DNA of 64,000 nt, taken from Paractinoplanes durhamensis (lineage in GTDB: Bacteria > Actinomycetota > Actinomycetes > Mycobacteriales > Micromonosporaceae). Of the stretch, positions 41,199 through 49,953 are shown one piece after another. The translations under genes were made by a program, and so were the position numbers. Under the pieces are notes generated by a model. That model had not been told where the DNA came from, did not search any database, and was given only the letters and a program-made list of their open reading frames with translations. Each line of letters starts with the position of its first letter. Position 1 is the stretch's first letter. The stretch is from the NCBI RefSeq assembly GCF_016862175.1, contig NZ_BOML01000084.1, positions 1-64,000 of the forward strand. The letters are read 5' to 3'.

Positions 41199-42542
41199 AT
41201 GGCAAGTCTCGAGGATGCGATCCGGGAAGCCGGGGATCCGCTGGCCCTGATGCGTGGCGGCCGGTCCGGCCCGTACCCGTTCCCGATCCGGGCGGAGTTC
41301 ACCAACTGGCGCGACGAGCAGGAGAGCTGGCGCACCAGCGCGGCTCTGATGGATCTGTCGCATCACATGACCGATCTGACCCTGGAGGGGCCGGACTGCT
41401 ACCGGCTGCTCTCCGACGTCGGGGCCAACAGCTTCACCGGGTTCGGGCCGCTGAAGGCCAAACAGCTGGTAGCGGTCAACCACGACGGTTACATGATCGG
41501 TGACTGCATCCTGTTCTGCCTCGACGACAACTCGGTGCGCATCGTCGGGCGGCCACCGGCCTTGAACTGGGTACAGTTCCACGCCGAGACCGGCGGCTAC
41601 GACGTCACCTGGCGCCGCGACGAGCGGACCGCGCAGAACCCGCACGGCCGCGAGTACTACCGGCTGCAACTGCAGGGGCCGTACGCAGCGCAGATCTTCG
41701 AAAAGGTCAACGGCGGCCCGATGCCGGCCATCCCGTTCTTCACCATGGGTCGCTTCGCCATCGGAGGACGGCAGGTCACCGGGCTCAACCACCGCATGTC
41801 CGGCTTCCCCGGACTGGAGTTCTTCGGCCCCTACGCCGATCTCGACGCGGTGCGCGACGCGGTGCTGGAGGCGGGCGCGGAATTCGGCATCCGGCAGGTC
41901 GGCGCCCGCGCCTACGCCTCGGTGGCGACCGAGTCCGGCTGGATCGCCAGCACGGTTCCCGCCGTGTACACCGGCGACAGCCTCAAGACCTACCGGGAAT
42001 GGCTGAACGCGCGCAGCTTCGAGGCGAACCTGTCGCTGGGCGGCAGCTTCGTCTCCGACGACGTCCGCGACTACTACGTCACCCCCTGGGACCTCGGATA
42101 CGGGCACATCCTGAAGTTCGACCACGACTTCATCGGCCGAGACGCTCTGGAGGGGATGCGCGACCGGCCGCATCGCCGCAAGGCGTGGCTCGCGTGGGAC
42201 CGTGACGACGTCGCCCGGATCTTCGCCGGCATGTACGAGCCGGGGGAGAGACGGTTCAAGTACATCGACACGCCGGCTGCCTTCTACGCGGCCTCGCAGT
42301 TCGATCGGGTGGAGCGCGACGGCGAGCTGATCGGCGTCTCGACGCTGTGCAGCTACACGGCGAACGTCCGAGGCTGGATCTCGGTCTGCATGCTCGATGG
42401 ACAGGTCGGCTACGGCGACCGGGTGGAGCTCGTGTGGGGCGAGCCGAACGGCGGCTCCGCCAACCCGGCCGTGGAACGGCACGTCCAGACGACCATCGGC
42501 GCGACCGTCGTCGAACGACCATTTCCGATCGGCCGGAGCTGA
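41199..42542 (+). CDS. GcvT-fold THF-dependent methyltransferase (LigM/DmdA-like demethylase)
   Basis: The 447-residue protein belongs to the aminomethyltransferase fold: an N-terminal folate-binding domain (SAALMDLSHHMTDLTLEGPD), VQGP-like LQLQGPYAAQIF, YYVTPWDLGYG, FDHDFIGRDAL and a C-terminal barrel. The length and lack of glycine-cleavage neighbours fit the O-demethylases LigM/DesA or the sulfonium demethylase DmdA better than GcvT. It would move a methyl group from an unknown donor to tetrahydrofolate. GGAAGGA precedes the ATG at 41199. The promoter carries paired TetR-like operators. Confidence 0.87.
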   Translation: MASLEDAIREAGDPLALMRGGRSGPYPFPIRAEFTNWRDEQESWRTSAALMDLSHHMTDLTLEGPDCYRLLSDVGANSFTGFGPLKAKQLVAVNHDGYMIGDCILFCLDDNSVRIVGRPPALNWVQFHAETGGYDVTWRRDERTAQNPHGREYYRLQLQGPYAAQIFEKVNGGPMPAIPFFTMGRFAIGGRQVTGLNHRMSGFPGLEFFGPYADLDAVRDAVLEAGAEFGIRQVGARAYASVATESGWIASTVPAVYTGDSLKTYREWLNARSFEANLSLGGSFVSDDVRDYYVTPWDLGYGHILKFDHDFIGRDALEGMRDRPHRRKAWLAWDRDDVARIFAGMYEPGERRFKYIDTPAAFYAASQFDRVERDGELIGVSTLCSYTANVRGWISVCMLDGQVGYGDRVELVWGEPNGGSANPAVERHVQTTIGATVVERPFPIGRS

Positions 42543-42545
42543 CGA

Positions 42546-43145
42546 CTATCGGCGGCCGACGCCGTTGAGGAACGTGTCCACCGCAGCGGAGATGCTCGCC
42601 TCGATCTCGGCCGCGGTGGGCCGGTCGTCGGCGTTGATCAGCAGTCGCATCTGCAACGCCCCGACCATCGCGTGATAGAGCTGCGCGGCGGCAAGCATCG
42701 TGTCGTCGATCCCGACCAGGCCCGATGCGGCGAGTGTGTCGAGGTAGTGGGCCAGGGCGGTGTATCCGACGGCCGGGCCGTGCTGGAAGAACGTCTGGCC
42801 GAGGCCCTCGACTCGGACCGCCTCGGCCGTGATCAGTCGGTGCAGGGCGATCGCCCCGGGTTCGAGAACGACAGCGGCGGAATGCCGGCCGAATTCGCGC
42901 AGCGCCTCCGCCGGGTCGGAGTCGCTCGGATGGAAGGACCTCAGTGGTTTGTTGCGCTCATCGATCAGCATCTCCACCGTCGACCGGAACAGGTCGGTCT
43001 TGTCGGTGAAATACCGGTACAGCGTGCCTTTCGAACCACCGACGGCGACGAGTACGTCGTTCATGCTGACGCCGGCGTATCCGTGCACCGTGAACAGGGC
43101 GGCGGCCTCGCGCAGGATTCGTTCCCGCCGCTCTTCGCTGTTCAC
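42546..43145 (-). CDS. TetR-family transcriptional regulator
   Basis: The 199-residue protein has a classic TetR helix-turn-helix (RILREAAALFTVHGYAGVSMNDV, SKGTLYRYFTDKTDLF) and a variable helical ligand domain. The start is a GTG at 43145. It converges on the 41199 gene with three bases between stops and is the best candidate to bind the inverted operator pair upstream of that gene. Its ligand may be the methyl donor; this is inference. Confidence 0.9.
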   Translation of the reverse strand: MNSEERRERILREAAALFTVHGYAGVSMNDVLVAVGGSKGTLYRYFTDKTDLFRSTVEMLIDERNKPLRSFHPSDSDPAEALREFGRHSAAVVLEPGAIALHRLITAEAVRVEGLGQTFFQHGPAVGYTALAHYLDTLAASGLVGIDDTMLAAAQLYHAMVGALQMRLLINADDRPTAAEIEASISAAVDTFLNGVGRR

Positions 43146-43170
43146 GAACGGTGAGTATAGTGTGCCGCTT

Positions 43171-44100
43171 TTATGCCGATGCGCGGACGATCACGCTGGC
43201 CGGATTCGACGTCAGATCCGTCATGTCGAGGCCGAGAATGGAGCGGGCGGTGCGCCGGCCGTGCGCTTCGGCATCGATGTGGACGGTGGTCAGCGCCGGG
43301 TTGAACAGGGCGCCGTATTCGGTGTCGTCGAAGCCGATGACCGCTACCTCGCCCGGCACCGCGACCGCCAGGTCGGCCAGGGCGGTCAGAGTCCGCAAGG
43401 CGACGTCGTCGTCGTAGCCGGCAATCGCGGTGACCTCCGGATGCGCTTCGCGGAAGGTAGCGACCGCGGCGGCTCCCGCTTCCCGCGGACGGGGCACGAC
43501 GAGTTCGATGAGCGGGGCGAGCCCGTGTGCCAGCAGGGCGTCCCGCGTGAAGCGGAGCCGCGTCTTGACCAGCGGCGCCTGCTCGCCGATAGCCAGCGCG
43601 ACGTGGCGATGCCCTTGGTCGGCGAGATGGCCGATCTGGATGGCGGCGTGCGCGGCCAGGCCGTCGAGCCGGCCGCCACCGTAGTCGTCAAGTTCGTGTC
43701 CGGTCAGGTACGGCTCACCGAACTCGAGGATCGCGCGCGGATTGATGGTGTCGAGCGCCTGGCGAGTGGCTTCGGCGGTGGCCGGACCATGTCGTACCAG
43801 CAGAACGTGGTCGTGCAGCGCGAGCTCCTGGTCGAGACCGCGGATATAGCTGCGCGAGTAGTTGCCCTCCAGGCCGATGTCGATGTGCATGAGCACCACC
43901 CGGGAAGCGCCCTCGCGCAGCGCCCTGGCGATGGTGTGCGGCTTGTAGTCGAGGTCGCGCACCGCCTGCAGGACACGCGCCCGGGTGGCCGGCGAGATCG
44001 TCTGGTTCGGGGTGGCGTTGAGGACGAAGCTGACCGTCGCCCGCGACACCCCGCTCGCCGCCGCCACGTCCTTGAGCGTCGCCCGCCGCGCATCTGCCAT
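43171..44100 (-). CDS. LacI-family transcriptional regulator
   Basis: The 309-residue protein starts with the LacI helix-turn-helix (TLKDVAAASGVSRATVSFVLN) and continues with a periplasmic-binding-like ligand domain (RALREGASRVVLMHIDIG, AIAGYDDDVALRTL, VAVIGFDDTEYGALFNP). The ATG at 44100 is 138 bp from the divergent methyltransferase gene at 44239. LacI members mostly sense sugars, so a glycosylated methyl donor is possible, but this is speculative. Confidence 0.92.
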   Translation of the reverse strand: MADARRATLKDVAAASGVSRATVSFVLNATPNQTISPATRARVLQAVRDLDYKPHTIARALREGASRVVLMHIDIGLEGNYSRSYIRGLDQELALHDHVLLVRHGPATAEATRQALDTINPRAILEFGEPYLTGHELDDYGGGRLDGLAAHAAIQIGHLADQGHRHVALAIGEQAPLVKTRLRFTRDALLAHGLAPLIELVVPRPREAGAAAVATFREAHPEVTAIAGYDDDVALRTLTALADLAVAVPGEVAVIGFDDTEYGALFNPALTTVHIDAEAHGRRTARSILGLDMTDLTSNPASVIVRASA

Positions 44101-44202
44101 CCCACGACCGTACCGAGGCCGTCGAGCGAAGTGGTCCTTGCCACAGCGCGAAACAGCGAGGTAGCTTCCGTAACTAGCTCGATTTAGTGATGCAACATCC
44201 AA

Positions 44203-44216
44203 CCCTGTGATCAGGG
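44203..44216. promoter_or_regulatory. Short palindrome before the second methyltransferase gene
   Basis: CCCTG-TGAT-CAGGG has perfect 5-bp arms and lies 22 bp before the ATG at 44239, next to the ribosome-binding site. It could be an operator of the LacI regulator encoded divergently, or a small mRNA hairpin. The arms are short, so chance is possible. Confidence 0.35.
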
Positions 44217-44238
44217 AAAACCTGGAAGGAACCCCTGA

Positions 44239-45570
44239 ATGGGACCGCTTAGTCTTCAGGACGGCATCACCAAGGCCGGCTCGCCGGTGAAGATGCTGTG
44301 GAAGCCCGGCGCCGCGCCGTGGACGCCCGAGGTCGTCGAGAAGGAGTACGCCGGCTGGCGGCCGGAGCAGACGGCCTGGCACGAGGGCGTCGCGCTCTCC
44401 GACCTCTCCCACCACATGTACGACCTGTTCATCGACGGCCCCGACGCCACCAAACTGCTGGCGGCGGTCAGCGCCAACAACTACGAGAAGTTCGCGATCG
44501 GCCAGGCCAAGCAGATCGTCCCGGTCACCCGCGACGGCTACATCGTCACCGACGGCATCCTCGCCCGGCTCGGCGAGCAGAAATACACCCTCAGCGGCAT
44601 CCCCGCCTCGCAGCACTGGGTGCAGTGGCACGGCGAGCAGGGCGGCTACGACGTCTCGTTCACCACCGACCCGTCCTCGGCGTACCGGCCCGGAGGGGGC
44701 GGCCCCGCGCTGTTCCGCTTCCAGGTTCAGGGGCCGCTCGCCCAGCAGGTGGTGGAGAGCGTGTTCGGCGGGCCACTGCCGCCGACCAAGTTCTTCCACA
44801 CCGCCGAGGTGACCCTGGCCGGGCGGCGCTTCCGCGCCCTGCGGCACGGCATGGCCGGGCAGGCCGGGTACGAGTTCATCGGCGACTGGGCCGACGGCGC
44901 GTACGTCAAGGAGGCCCTTCGCAAAGCCGGTGAACCGCTCGGCATCGTGCACGTCGGCGCGCTCGCCTACACCACCGCCTCGGTCGAGAGCGGCTGGATC
45001 CCGTCCCCCACCCCGGCGATCTACACGGACCCGGAACTGGACAGCTACCGCCGCTGGCTGCCGCTGTTCGGCATCGAAGGCCAGCGTCCACTGCACGGCA
45101 GCCACTTCTCGGCGAACATCGAGGACTACTACGTCACCCCGTACGAGTTGGGCTACGGCCGGCTCGTCCATCTCGACCATGACTTCATCGGCCGTGACGC
45201 GCTGGTCAAGGCCAAGGACAACGCCCGCTTCACCAAGGTGACCCTGGTCTTCGACAACGATGACGTGCGACGGGTGATCGGCGACGGGACGGATCCGGGT
45301 TTCGTCCTCAGCTACGGCCGGCACCGCATCGAGACGACCGGCGGCGACCTGATCGGTAGCACCTACCACACCGCATCTCTGCACCCCTACGACGCGATCT
45401 TGGCCCTCTCGCTGATCGACCCCGGGCACACCACCGCGGGCACGACGGTCGAGGTCGTCTGGGGCGACGACCCCGGCACCGGGGAGAGCGTCGACCTGCC
45501 GCGCATCCGCGCCTCCGTGCAGCCCACGCCGTACAACGAGCACGCCCGCACCGCGTACCGCCGGAACTGA
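44239..45570 (+). CDS. GcvT-fold THF-dependent methyltransferase (LigM/DmdA-like), second full copy
   Basis: The 443-residue protein shares motifs and length with the 41199 product: VALSDLSHHMYDLFIDGPD, FQVQGPLAQQVVESVFGG, YYVTPYELGYGRLVHLDHDFIGRDAL and YDAILALSLIDPGHT. GGAAGGA precedes the ATG. It is followed 66 bp later by metF, purU and folD, the enzymes that would oxidise methyl-THF to formate. This coupling supports a THF-dependent demethylase role over glycine cleavage. The donor substrate cannot be told from sequence. Confidence 0.88.
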   Translation: MGPLSLQDGITKAGSPVKMLWKPGAAPWTPEVVEKEYAGWRPEQTAWHEGVALSDLSHHMYDLFIDGPDATKLLAAVSANNYEKFAIGQAKQIVPVTRDGYIVTDGILARLGEQKYTLSGIPASQHWVQWHGEQGGYDVSFTTDPSSAYRPGGGGPALFRFQVQGPLAQQVVESVFGGPLPPTKFFHTAEVTLAGRRFRALRHGMAGQAGYEFIGDWADGAYVKEALRKAGEPLGIVHVGALAYTTASVESGWIPSPTPAIYTDPELDSYRRWLPLFGIEGQRPLHGSHFSANIEDYYVTPYELGYGRLVHLDHDFIGRDALVKAKDNARFTKVTLVFDNDDVRRVIGDGTDPGFVLSYGRHRIETTGGDLIGSTYHTASLHPYDAILALSLIDPGHTTAGTTVEVVWGDDPGTGESVDLPRIRASVQPTPYNEHARTAYRRN

Positions 45571-45636
45571 CCCTCCCGCACTGCCTGCCCCGCCGCGCGA
45601 GCGCGGCGGCGATGACTCCTGCCCATGAGGAGACCC

Positions 45637-46494
45637 ATGACGTCCACACCCCTGAGGTCGCAGCGGCTCACCGAGCTGTTGCGCGGCTTCTCCGTCGAGA
45701 TGACCGGCAAGGACATCGACGAGCTCGAGTCCGCCGACATTCCGGCCGGCACCCGGATCAACGTCACCTTCCTCGGCAACGAGGACCTCGCGATGCGGGT
45801 GGCCGCGGCCCGCGCCGTCAAGCGGCGGGGCTGGATACCCGTACCGCATGTTTCAGCCCGCCGCCTGACCTCCGAGCCGATGCTCGCCGAATTCCTCTCG
45901 GCCCTGCGGGCCGAGGCCGCCGTGGACGAGATCTTCGTGGTCGGCGGGGACCCGAGCCAACCGCACGGCCCGTACGCCGATGCCCTCTCGGTGATCCGGT
46001 CGGGTCTGCTCGAGAAGCACGGCGTCCGGCGGGTCAGCATCACCGGCTACCCGGAAGGGCACCCCGGCATCCCCGATCAGGTGCTCTGGCCGGCGCTGAT
46101 CGACAAACACGCGGCCCTGCGCGAGAAGAACCTGACCGGTGACGTGATCACCCAGTTCGGGTTCGACGCCGACCCGGTATTGGACTGGATCGAGCAGGTG
46201 CGTGAGCACGACATCACCAGCCCGATCCGCATCGGCGTGCCCGGCCCGGCGGGCGTGCGACGGCTGCTGCGCTTCGCCACCCGGTTCGGCGTCGGCACCG
46301 GCGCGTCGATCGCCAAGAAATACGGCCTGTCGCTGACCAACCTGATGGGAACCGCCGGACCCGACCGCTTCCTGCGCACCCTCGCCGGCGACTACCACCC
46401 CGCCCGGCACGGCGAGGTGAAGCTGCACTTCTACACGTTCGGCGGGCTACGAGCCACCGCCGAGTGGATCACCAATTTCCAGAAGGAGGGCTGA
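45637..46494 (+). CDS. metF: Methylenetetrahydrofolate reductase-family protein
   Basis: The 285-residue protein is of MetF length with a TIM-barrel pattern: FSVEMTGKDIDELESADIP, VFVVGGDPSQPHGPY-type nucleotide loop (DEIFVVGGDPSQPHGPYADA), TGYPEGHPG and VITQFGFDADPVLDWIEQ. It would convert methyl-THF to methylene-THF in the demethylation direction. I chose the ATG at 45637 because GAGGAG lies just before it; an ATG at 45625 contains that site. It ends one base before purU. Divergence from housekeeping MetF makes a specialised role likely. Confidence 0.86.
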   Translation: MTSTPLRSQRLTELLRGFSVEMTGKDIDELESADIPAGTRINVTFLGNEDLAMRVAAARAVKRRGWIPVPHVSARRLTSEPMLAEFLSALRAEAAVDEIFVVGGDPSQPHGPYADALSVIRSGLLEKHGVRRVSITGYPEGHPGIPDQVLWPALIDKHAALREKNLTGDVITQFGFDADPVLDWIEQVREHDITSPIRIGVPGPAGVRRLLRFATRFGVGTGASIAKKYGLSLTNLMGTAGPDRFLRTLAGDYHPARHGEVKLHFYTFGGLRATAEWITNFQKEG

Positions 46495-46495
46495 C

Positions 46496-47401
46496 ATGAC
46501 CATCGTCCAGCAGGCGCCCCTGCATGCGCCGTCGCGCACACCAACCCACCACCAAGCCTCACTGATCGTGCATGGCAGCGACCGCACCGGCATCGTCGCA
46601 GCGGTCGGCGCGGTGCTCGGCAAACACCAGGCCAACATCGTGTCGCTCGACCAGTACTCCGACGACCCGCTCGGCGGAGCGTTCTTCCAGCGTACGGTCT
46701 TCAGCCTGAACAACCTCAAGGCCGCGCTCCCGCAGATCGACCGGGACCTCAAGACCGCGCTGGCCAAGGGATTCGACCTCGAATACCGGCTGCGCGACCT
46801 GTCCATCCCGCAACGAGTGGCCATCTTCGCGTCCAAGGCCGACCATTGCCTGCTCGACCTGCTCTGGCGGCACCGGCGCGGCGACCTGCCGGTCAGCATC
46901 GCCATGGTGATCTCCAACCACCCCGACACCGCCGACGAGGTACGCGCCTTCGGCATCCCGTTCTTCCACGTGCCGTCGGCCGGACCGGACAAGTCCGCCG
47001 CCGAGGCCGAGCACCTGCGCCTGCTGCGCGGCAACGTCGACTTCGTCGTGCTCGCCCGCTACATGCAGATTCTCTCCGGCGAATTCATCGCCCGGCTCGG
47101 CGTACCGATCATCAACATCCACCACAGCTTCCTGCCCGCCTTCATCGGCGCCGGCCCATACACGAAAGCCAAGGAACGCGGCGTCAAGCTGGTCGGCGCC
47201 ACCGCGCACTACGTGACCGAAGACCTCGACGAAGGCCCGATCATCGAGCAGGACGTGGTCCGGGTCAGCCACGCCGACTCGGTCGTCGACCTGCAACGCC
47301 GCGGCGCCGACGTGGAACGCGCGGTGCTGTCGCGGGCCGTGCAGTGGCACAGCGAGGACCGGGTCATCCGCCACGACAACCACACGATCGTCTTCGCCTG
47401 A
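46496..47401 (+). CDS. purU: Formyltetrahydrofolate deformylase
   Basis: The 301-residue protein has an N-terminal ACT domain (LIVHGSDRTGIVAAVGAVLG) and a C-terminal formyltransferase fold with ARYMQILSG, INIHHSFLPAF and GATAHYVTEDLDEGPII, which contain the catalytic Asn, His and Asp. It hydrolyses 10-formyl-THF to formate and THF, the last step of methyl oxidation. AGGAGG lies just before the ATG and the stop overlaps the folD start (TGATG). Confidence 0.95.
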   Translation: MTIVQQAPLHAPSRTPTHHQASLIVHGSDRTGIVAAVGAVLGKHQANIVSLDQYSDDPLGGAFFQRTVFSLNNLKAALPQIDRDLKTALAKGFDLEYRLRDLSIPQRVAIFASKADHCLLDLLWRHRRGDLPVSIAMVISNHPDTADEVRAFGIPFFHVPSAGPDKSAAEAEHLRLLRGNVDFVVLARYMQILSGEFIARLGVPIINIHHSFLPAFIGAGPYTKAKERGVKLVGATAHYVTEDLDEGPIIEQDVVRVSHADSVVDLQRRGADVERAVLSRAVQWHSEDRVIRHDNHTIVFA

Positions 47402-48228
47402 TGACCACCTTCATCGACGGCAAGGCCGTCGCGCTGCGGGTCGGGGCCCAGGTAACCGCCGAGGTGGCAACCCTCGGCCGCAAGCCGGGACTGGCCACGA
47501 TCCTGGTCGGCGACGATCCGGCCAGCGCCGTCTACGTGGCCGGCAAGCGCAAGGCGGTCCGCGAGGCAGGCATGCGTGACCTGCACCGTTCGCTGCCCGC
47601 CACGGTGCCCCAGGGCCAGGTCGCCGCGATGATCGACGAACTCGCCGCCGATCCCGGCTGCGACGGCATCCTGCTGCAGCTGCCGCTTCCGGCGCACCTC
47701 GACCCCGGCGCGCTGATCGATCGGATCCCGGCCGGCAAGGACGTCGACGGCCTCACCACCCGCAGCGCCGGCCTGCTGGCCCGCGGCGAGAACGGCCTGC
47801 GACCATGCACCCCGAGCGGCGTCATCGAGTTGCTCGCTTCCGAAGGAGTCAAGATGCGCGGCGCCCACGCCGTCGTGGTAGGCCGCTCCTCGCTGGTCGG
47901 CCACCCGATGGCCGAGATGCTGCTGCACCACGATGCCACCGTCAGCATCGCCCACAAACACACCGCCGACCTGGCCGCGCTCACCCGCGAGGCAGACATC
48001 CTGGTGGTCGCGGCGGGCGTGCCCGGCCTCATCGGCGCCGAACACGTCAAGCCGGGTGCGGCCGTCATCGACGTCGGGATCCACCGCACCCCGCACGGCC
48101 TGACCGGTGACGTCCGCACCGCCGAGCTGCGGGGCATCGCCGCGCAGGTCACACCGGTCCCGGGCGGCGTCGGCCCGATGACCATCGCCATGTTGATGGC
48201 GAACACGCTCCGTGCCGCCTGCGGATGA
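47401..48228 (+). CDS. folD: Bifunctional methylene-THF dehydrogenase/cyclohydrolase
   Basis: The 275-residue protein has the FolD signatures YVAGKRKAVREAG (catalytic Tyr and Lys), LLQLPLPAHLD, PCTPSGVIELL, VVGRSSLVGHPMAEMLL and PVPGGVGPMTIAMLMANT. It oxidises methylene-THF to methenyl- and then formyl-THF with NADP. It overlaps purU by one base and pabB by four, so the three are cotranslated. Placement between metF and purU completes an oxidation route from methyl-THF to formate. Confidence 0.96.
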   Translation: MTTFIDGKAVALRVGAQVTAEVATLGRKPGLATILVGDDPASAVYVAGKRKAVREAGMRDLHRSLPATVPQGQVAAMIDELAADPGCDGILLQLPLPAHLDPGALIDRIPAGKDVDGLTTRSAGLLARGENGLRPCTPSGVIELLASEGVKMRGAHAVVVGRSSLVGHPMAEMLLHHDATVSIAHKHTADLAALTREADILVVAAGVPGLIGAEHVKPGAAVIDVGIHRTPHGLTGDVRTAELRGIAAQVTPVPGGVGPMTIAMLMANTLRAACG

Positions 48229-49361
48229 ACAGCCTCGCCCGGTTCGACGACCTGACGGCCGGTCATGCCCTCGCCTTTCCGCCCCCACGGCGGGTGGTGA
48301 GCACGGACCGCGCCGACGAGGTCCCCCAGGTGCTGGCCGAGGTCGAGCGGGCAACGGCCGGCGGCGACTGGGCCTACGGCTATGTCGCGTACGACGTAGC
48401 GCCCGGCTCACCGCCGCCGGCCTGGTTCGGGATCACCGCGCCACCGGTTGACGTAGCGCCGGTGACACCGCCGCGACCCGGCGCCGCCGGGCCGACCCGG
48501 TGGGTGCCGGGATGGAGCGCCGCCGAGCACGCGCGGGCGGTCGATGCGGTACGGGAGCGGATAGCGGCCGGCGACACGTATCAGTGCAACCTCACCGACC
48601 GCCTGGAGACCGACTTCACCGGCGACCCATTCGCGCTGTACGCCCAGCTCGCCACCGCCCAGCGAGGCGCCTACAACGCCTACCTCGACCTCGGCCGGTA
48701 CGTCATCGCCAGCGCCAGCCCCGAACTGTTCTTCGAACAGACCGGCAACAAGATCCGGACCCGGCCGATGAAAGGCACGGCCGAGCGCGGACACGACGCC
48801 GTGCACGACCGGGAGCAGGCTCGGCGGCTGCGCATCAGTGCGAAGGAGCAGGCCGAGAACGTGATGATCGTCGACCTGCTCCGCAACGACCTGGCCCGGA
48901 TAGCCGAACTCGGCACGGTCGAGGTCACCGACCTGTTCGCGCTCGAGCCGTACCCGACCGTCTGGCAGATGACCTCCGAGATCACTGCCCGGCTGCGGCC
49001 GGGCACCGGACTCGCCGACATCTTCGCGGCGCTGTTCCCCTGCGGATCCATCACCGGCGCACCGAAGGCGAGCAGCATGGCGATCATCCGCGACATCGAA
49101 AGCGGCCCTCGCGGCGTCTACTGCGGCGCCATCGGCGTGGTCGCCCCATCGACTGCGCAGTTCCGGGCGCGTTTCAGCGTCGCCATCCGGACCGCCGTCG
49201 TCGATCGGCAGACCGGCCGCGCCGTCTACGGCGCCGGCGGTGGCATCACCTGGGGCTCCGACCCCGTCGCCGAACACGCTGAACTCCTCGCCAAAGCCGC
49301 CGTCCTGACCATCGGAGAAGACCGCCATGTCAACACCCACCACGACGCGTGTCGTCGCTGA
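48225..49361 (+). CDS. pabB: Aminodeoxychorismate synthase component I-like (PabB)
   Basis: The 378-residue protein has the chorismate-binding catalytic core: GDTYQCNLTDRL, RPMKGTAERG, EQAENVMIVDLLRNDL and PCGSITGAPKASSM. It is shorter at the N-terminus than most PabB proteins (about 450 residues). The PMKGT sequence favours aminodeoxychorismate over anthranilate synthesis, and so a role in making the p-aminobenzoate part of folate. It overlaps folE by 35 bases. No glutamine amidotransferase (PabA) gene is adjacent. Confidence 0.88.
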   Translation: MNSLARFDDLTAGHALAFPPPRRVVSTDRADEVPQVLAEVERATAGGDWAYGYVAYDVAPGSPPPAWFGITAPPVDVAPVTPPRPGAAGPTRWVPGWSAAEHARAVDAVRERIAAGDTYQCNLTDRLETDFTGDPFALYAQLATAQRGAYNAYLDLGRYVIASASPELFFEQTGNKIRTRPMKGTAERGHDAVHDREQARRLRISAKEQAENVMIVDLLRNDLARIAELGTVEVTDLFALEPYPTVWQMTSEITARLRPGTGLADIFAALFPCGSITGAPKASSMAIIRDIESGPRGVYCGAIGVVAPSTAQFRARFSVAIRTAVVDRQTGRAVYGAGGGITWGSDPVAEHAELLAKAAVLTIGEDRHVNTHHDACRR

Positions 49362-49917
49362 CCGTCAGGCCATCGACCTGGACGCCGCCGAACTGGCCGC
49401 CCGGAACTTCCTGAACGCCTTGAACATCGCCACCGACGGCGAAACGATGCGCGAAACCCCACGGCGGATGGCCAAGGCGTACGCGGAGTTCTTCACCCCA
49501 CGCCCGTTCGAGCTGACCACCTTCCCGAACGACGGCAGCTACGACGAGCTGGTACTCGCCCGCGCCATACCCTTCCGGTCGGTGTGCGAGCATCACCTGC
49601 TGCCGTTCTTCGGTACCGCCGCGGTCGGCTATCTACCCGACACGCGAATCCTCGGCCTCTCCAAACTTGCCCGCATCGTCGAGCACTTCGCGCTGCGCCC
49701 CCAGGTCCAGGAAAGACTCACCAAACAGGTGGCCGACTGGATTGCCGATCGCCTGCAGCCCAAGGGCGTCGGTGTGCTCATCGAGGCGGAACACACCTGC
49801 ATGACTCTGCGGGGAGTCCAAGCCATCGGGGCCACGACGGTCACCTCCGCCATGCTCGGCCGGCTGCGCACCGACGTCCGTACCCGGCAGGAATTTCTCG
49901 CCGTGGCCCGCGGATGA
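49327..49917 (+). CDS. folE: GTP cyclohydrolase I
   Basis: The 196-residue protein has the zinc and active-site motifs SVCEHHLLPF and EAEHTCMTLRGVQ and RETPRRMAKAYAEF. It makes dihydroneopterin triphosphate, the first step of folate synthesis. The ATG at 49327 is inside the end of pabB in another frame, an unusually long overlap. As a probable second folE copy in the genome, it may supply extra folate for demethylation. Confidence 0.95.
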   Translation: MSTPTTTRVVADRQAIDLDAAELAARNFLNALNIATDGETMRETPRRMAKAYAEFFTPRPFELTTFPNDGSYDELVLARAIPFRSVCEHHLLPFFGTAAVGYLPDTRILGLSKLARIVEHFALRPQVQERLTKQVADWIADRLQPKGVGVLIEAEHTCMTLRGVQAIGATTVTSAMLGRLRTDVRTRQEFLAVARG

Positions 49918-49953
49918 CTTCTGCCCAGATGCCGCGCCCTGGGCCGTTCAGAC

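Noticed and set aside
44101..45849. Upstream extension of the LacI regulator frame
   Set aside because: It is antisense to the methyltransferase gene; the LacI helix-turn-helix begins at the ATG at 44100.
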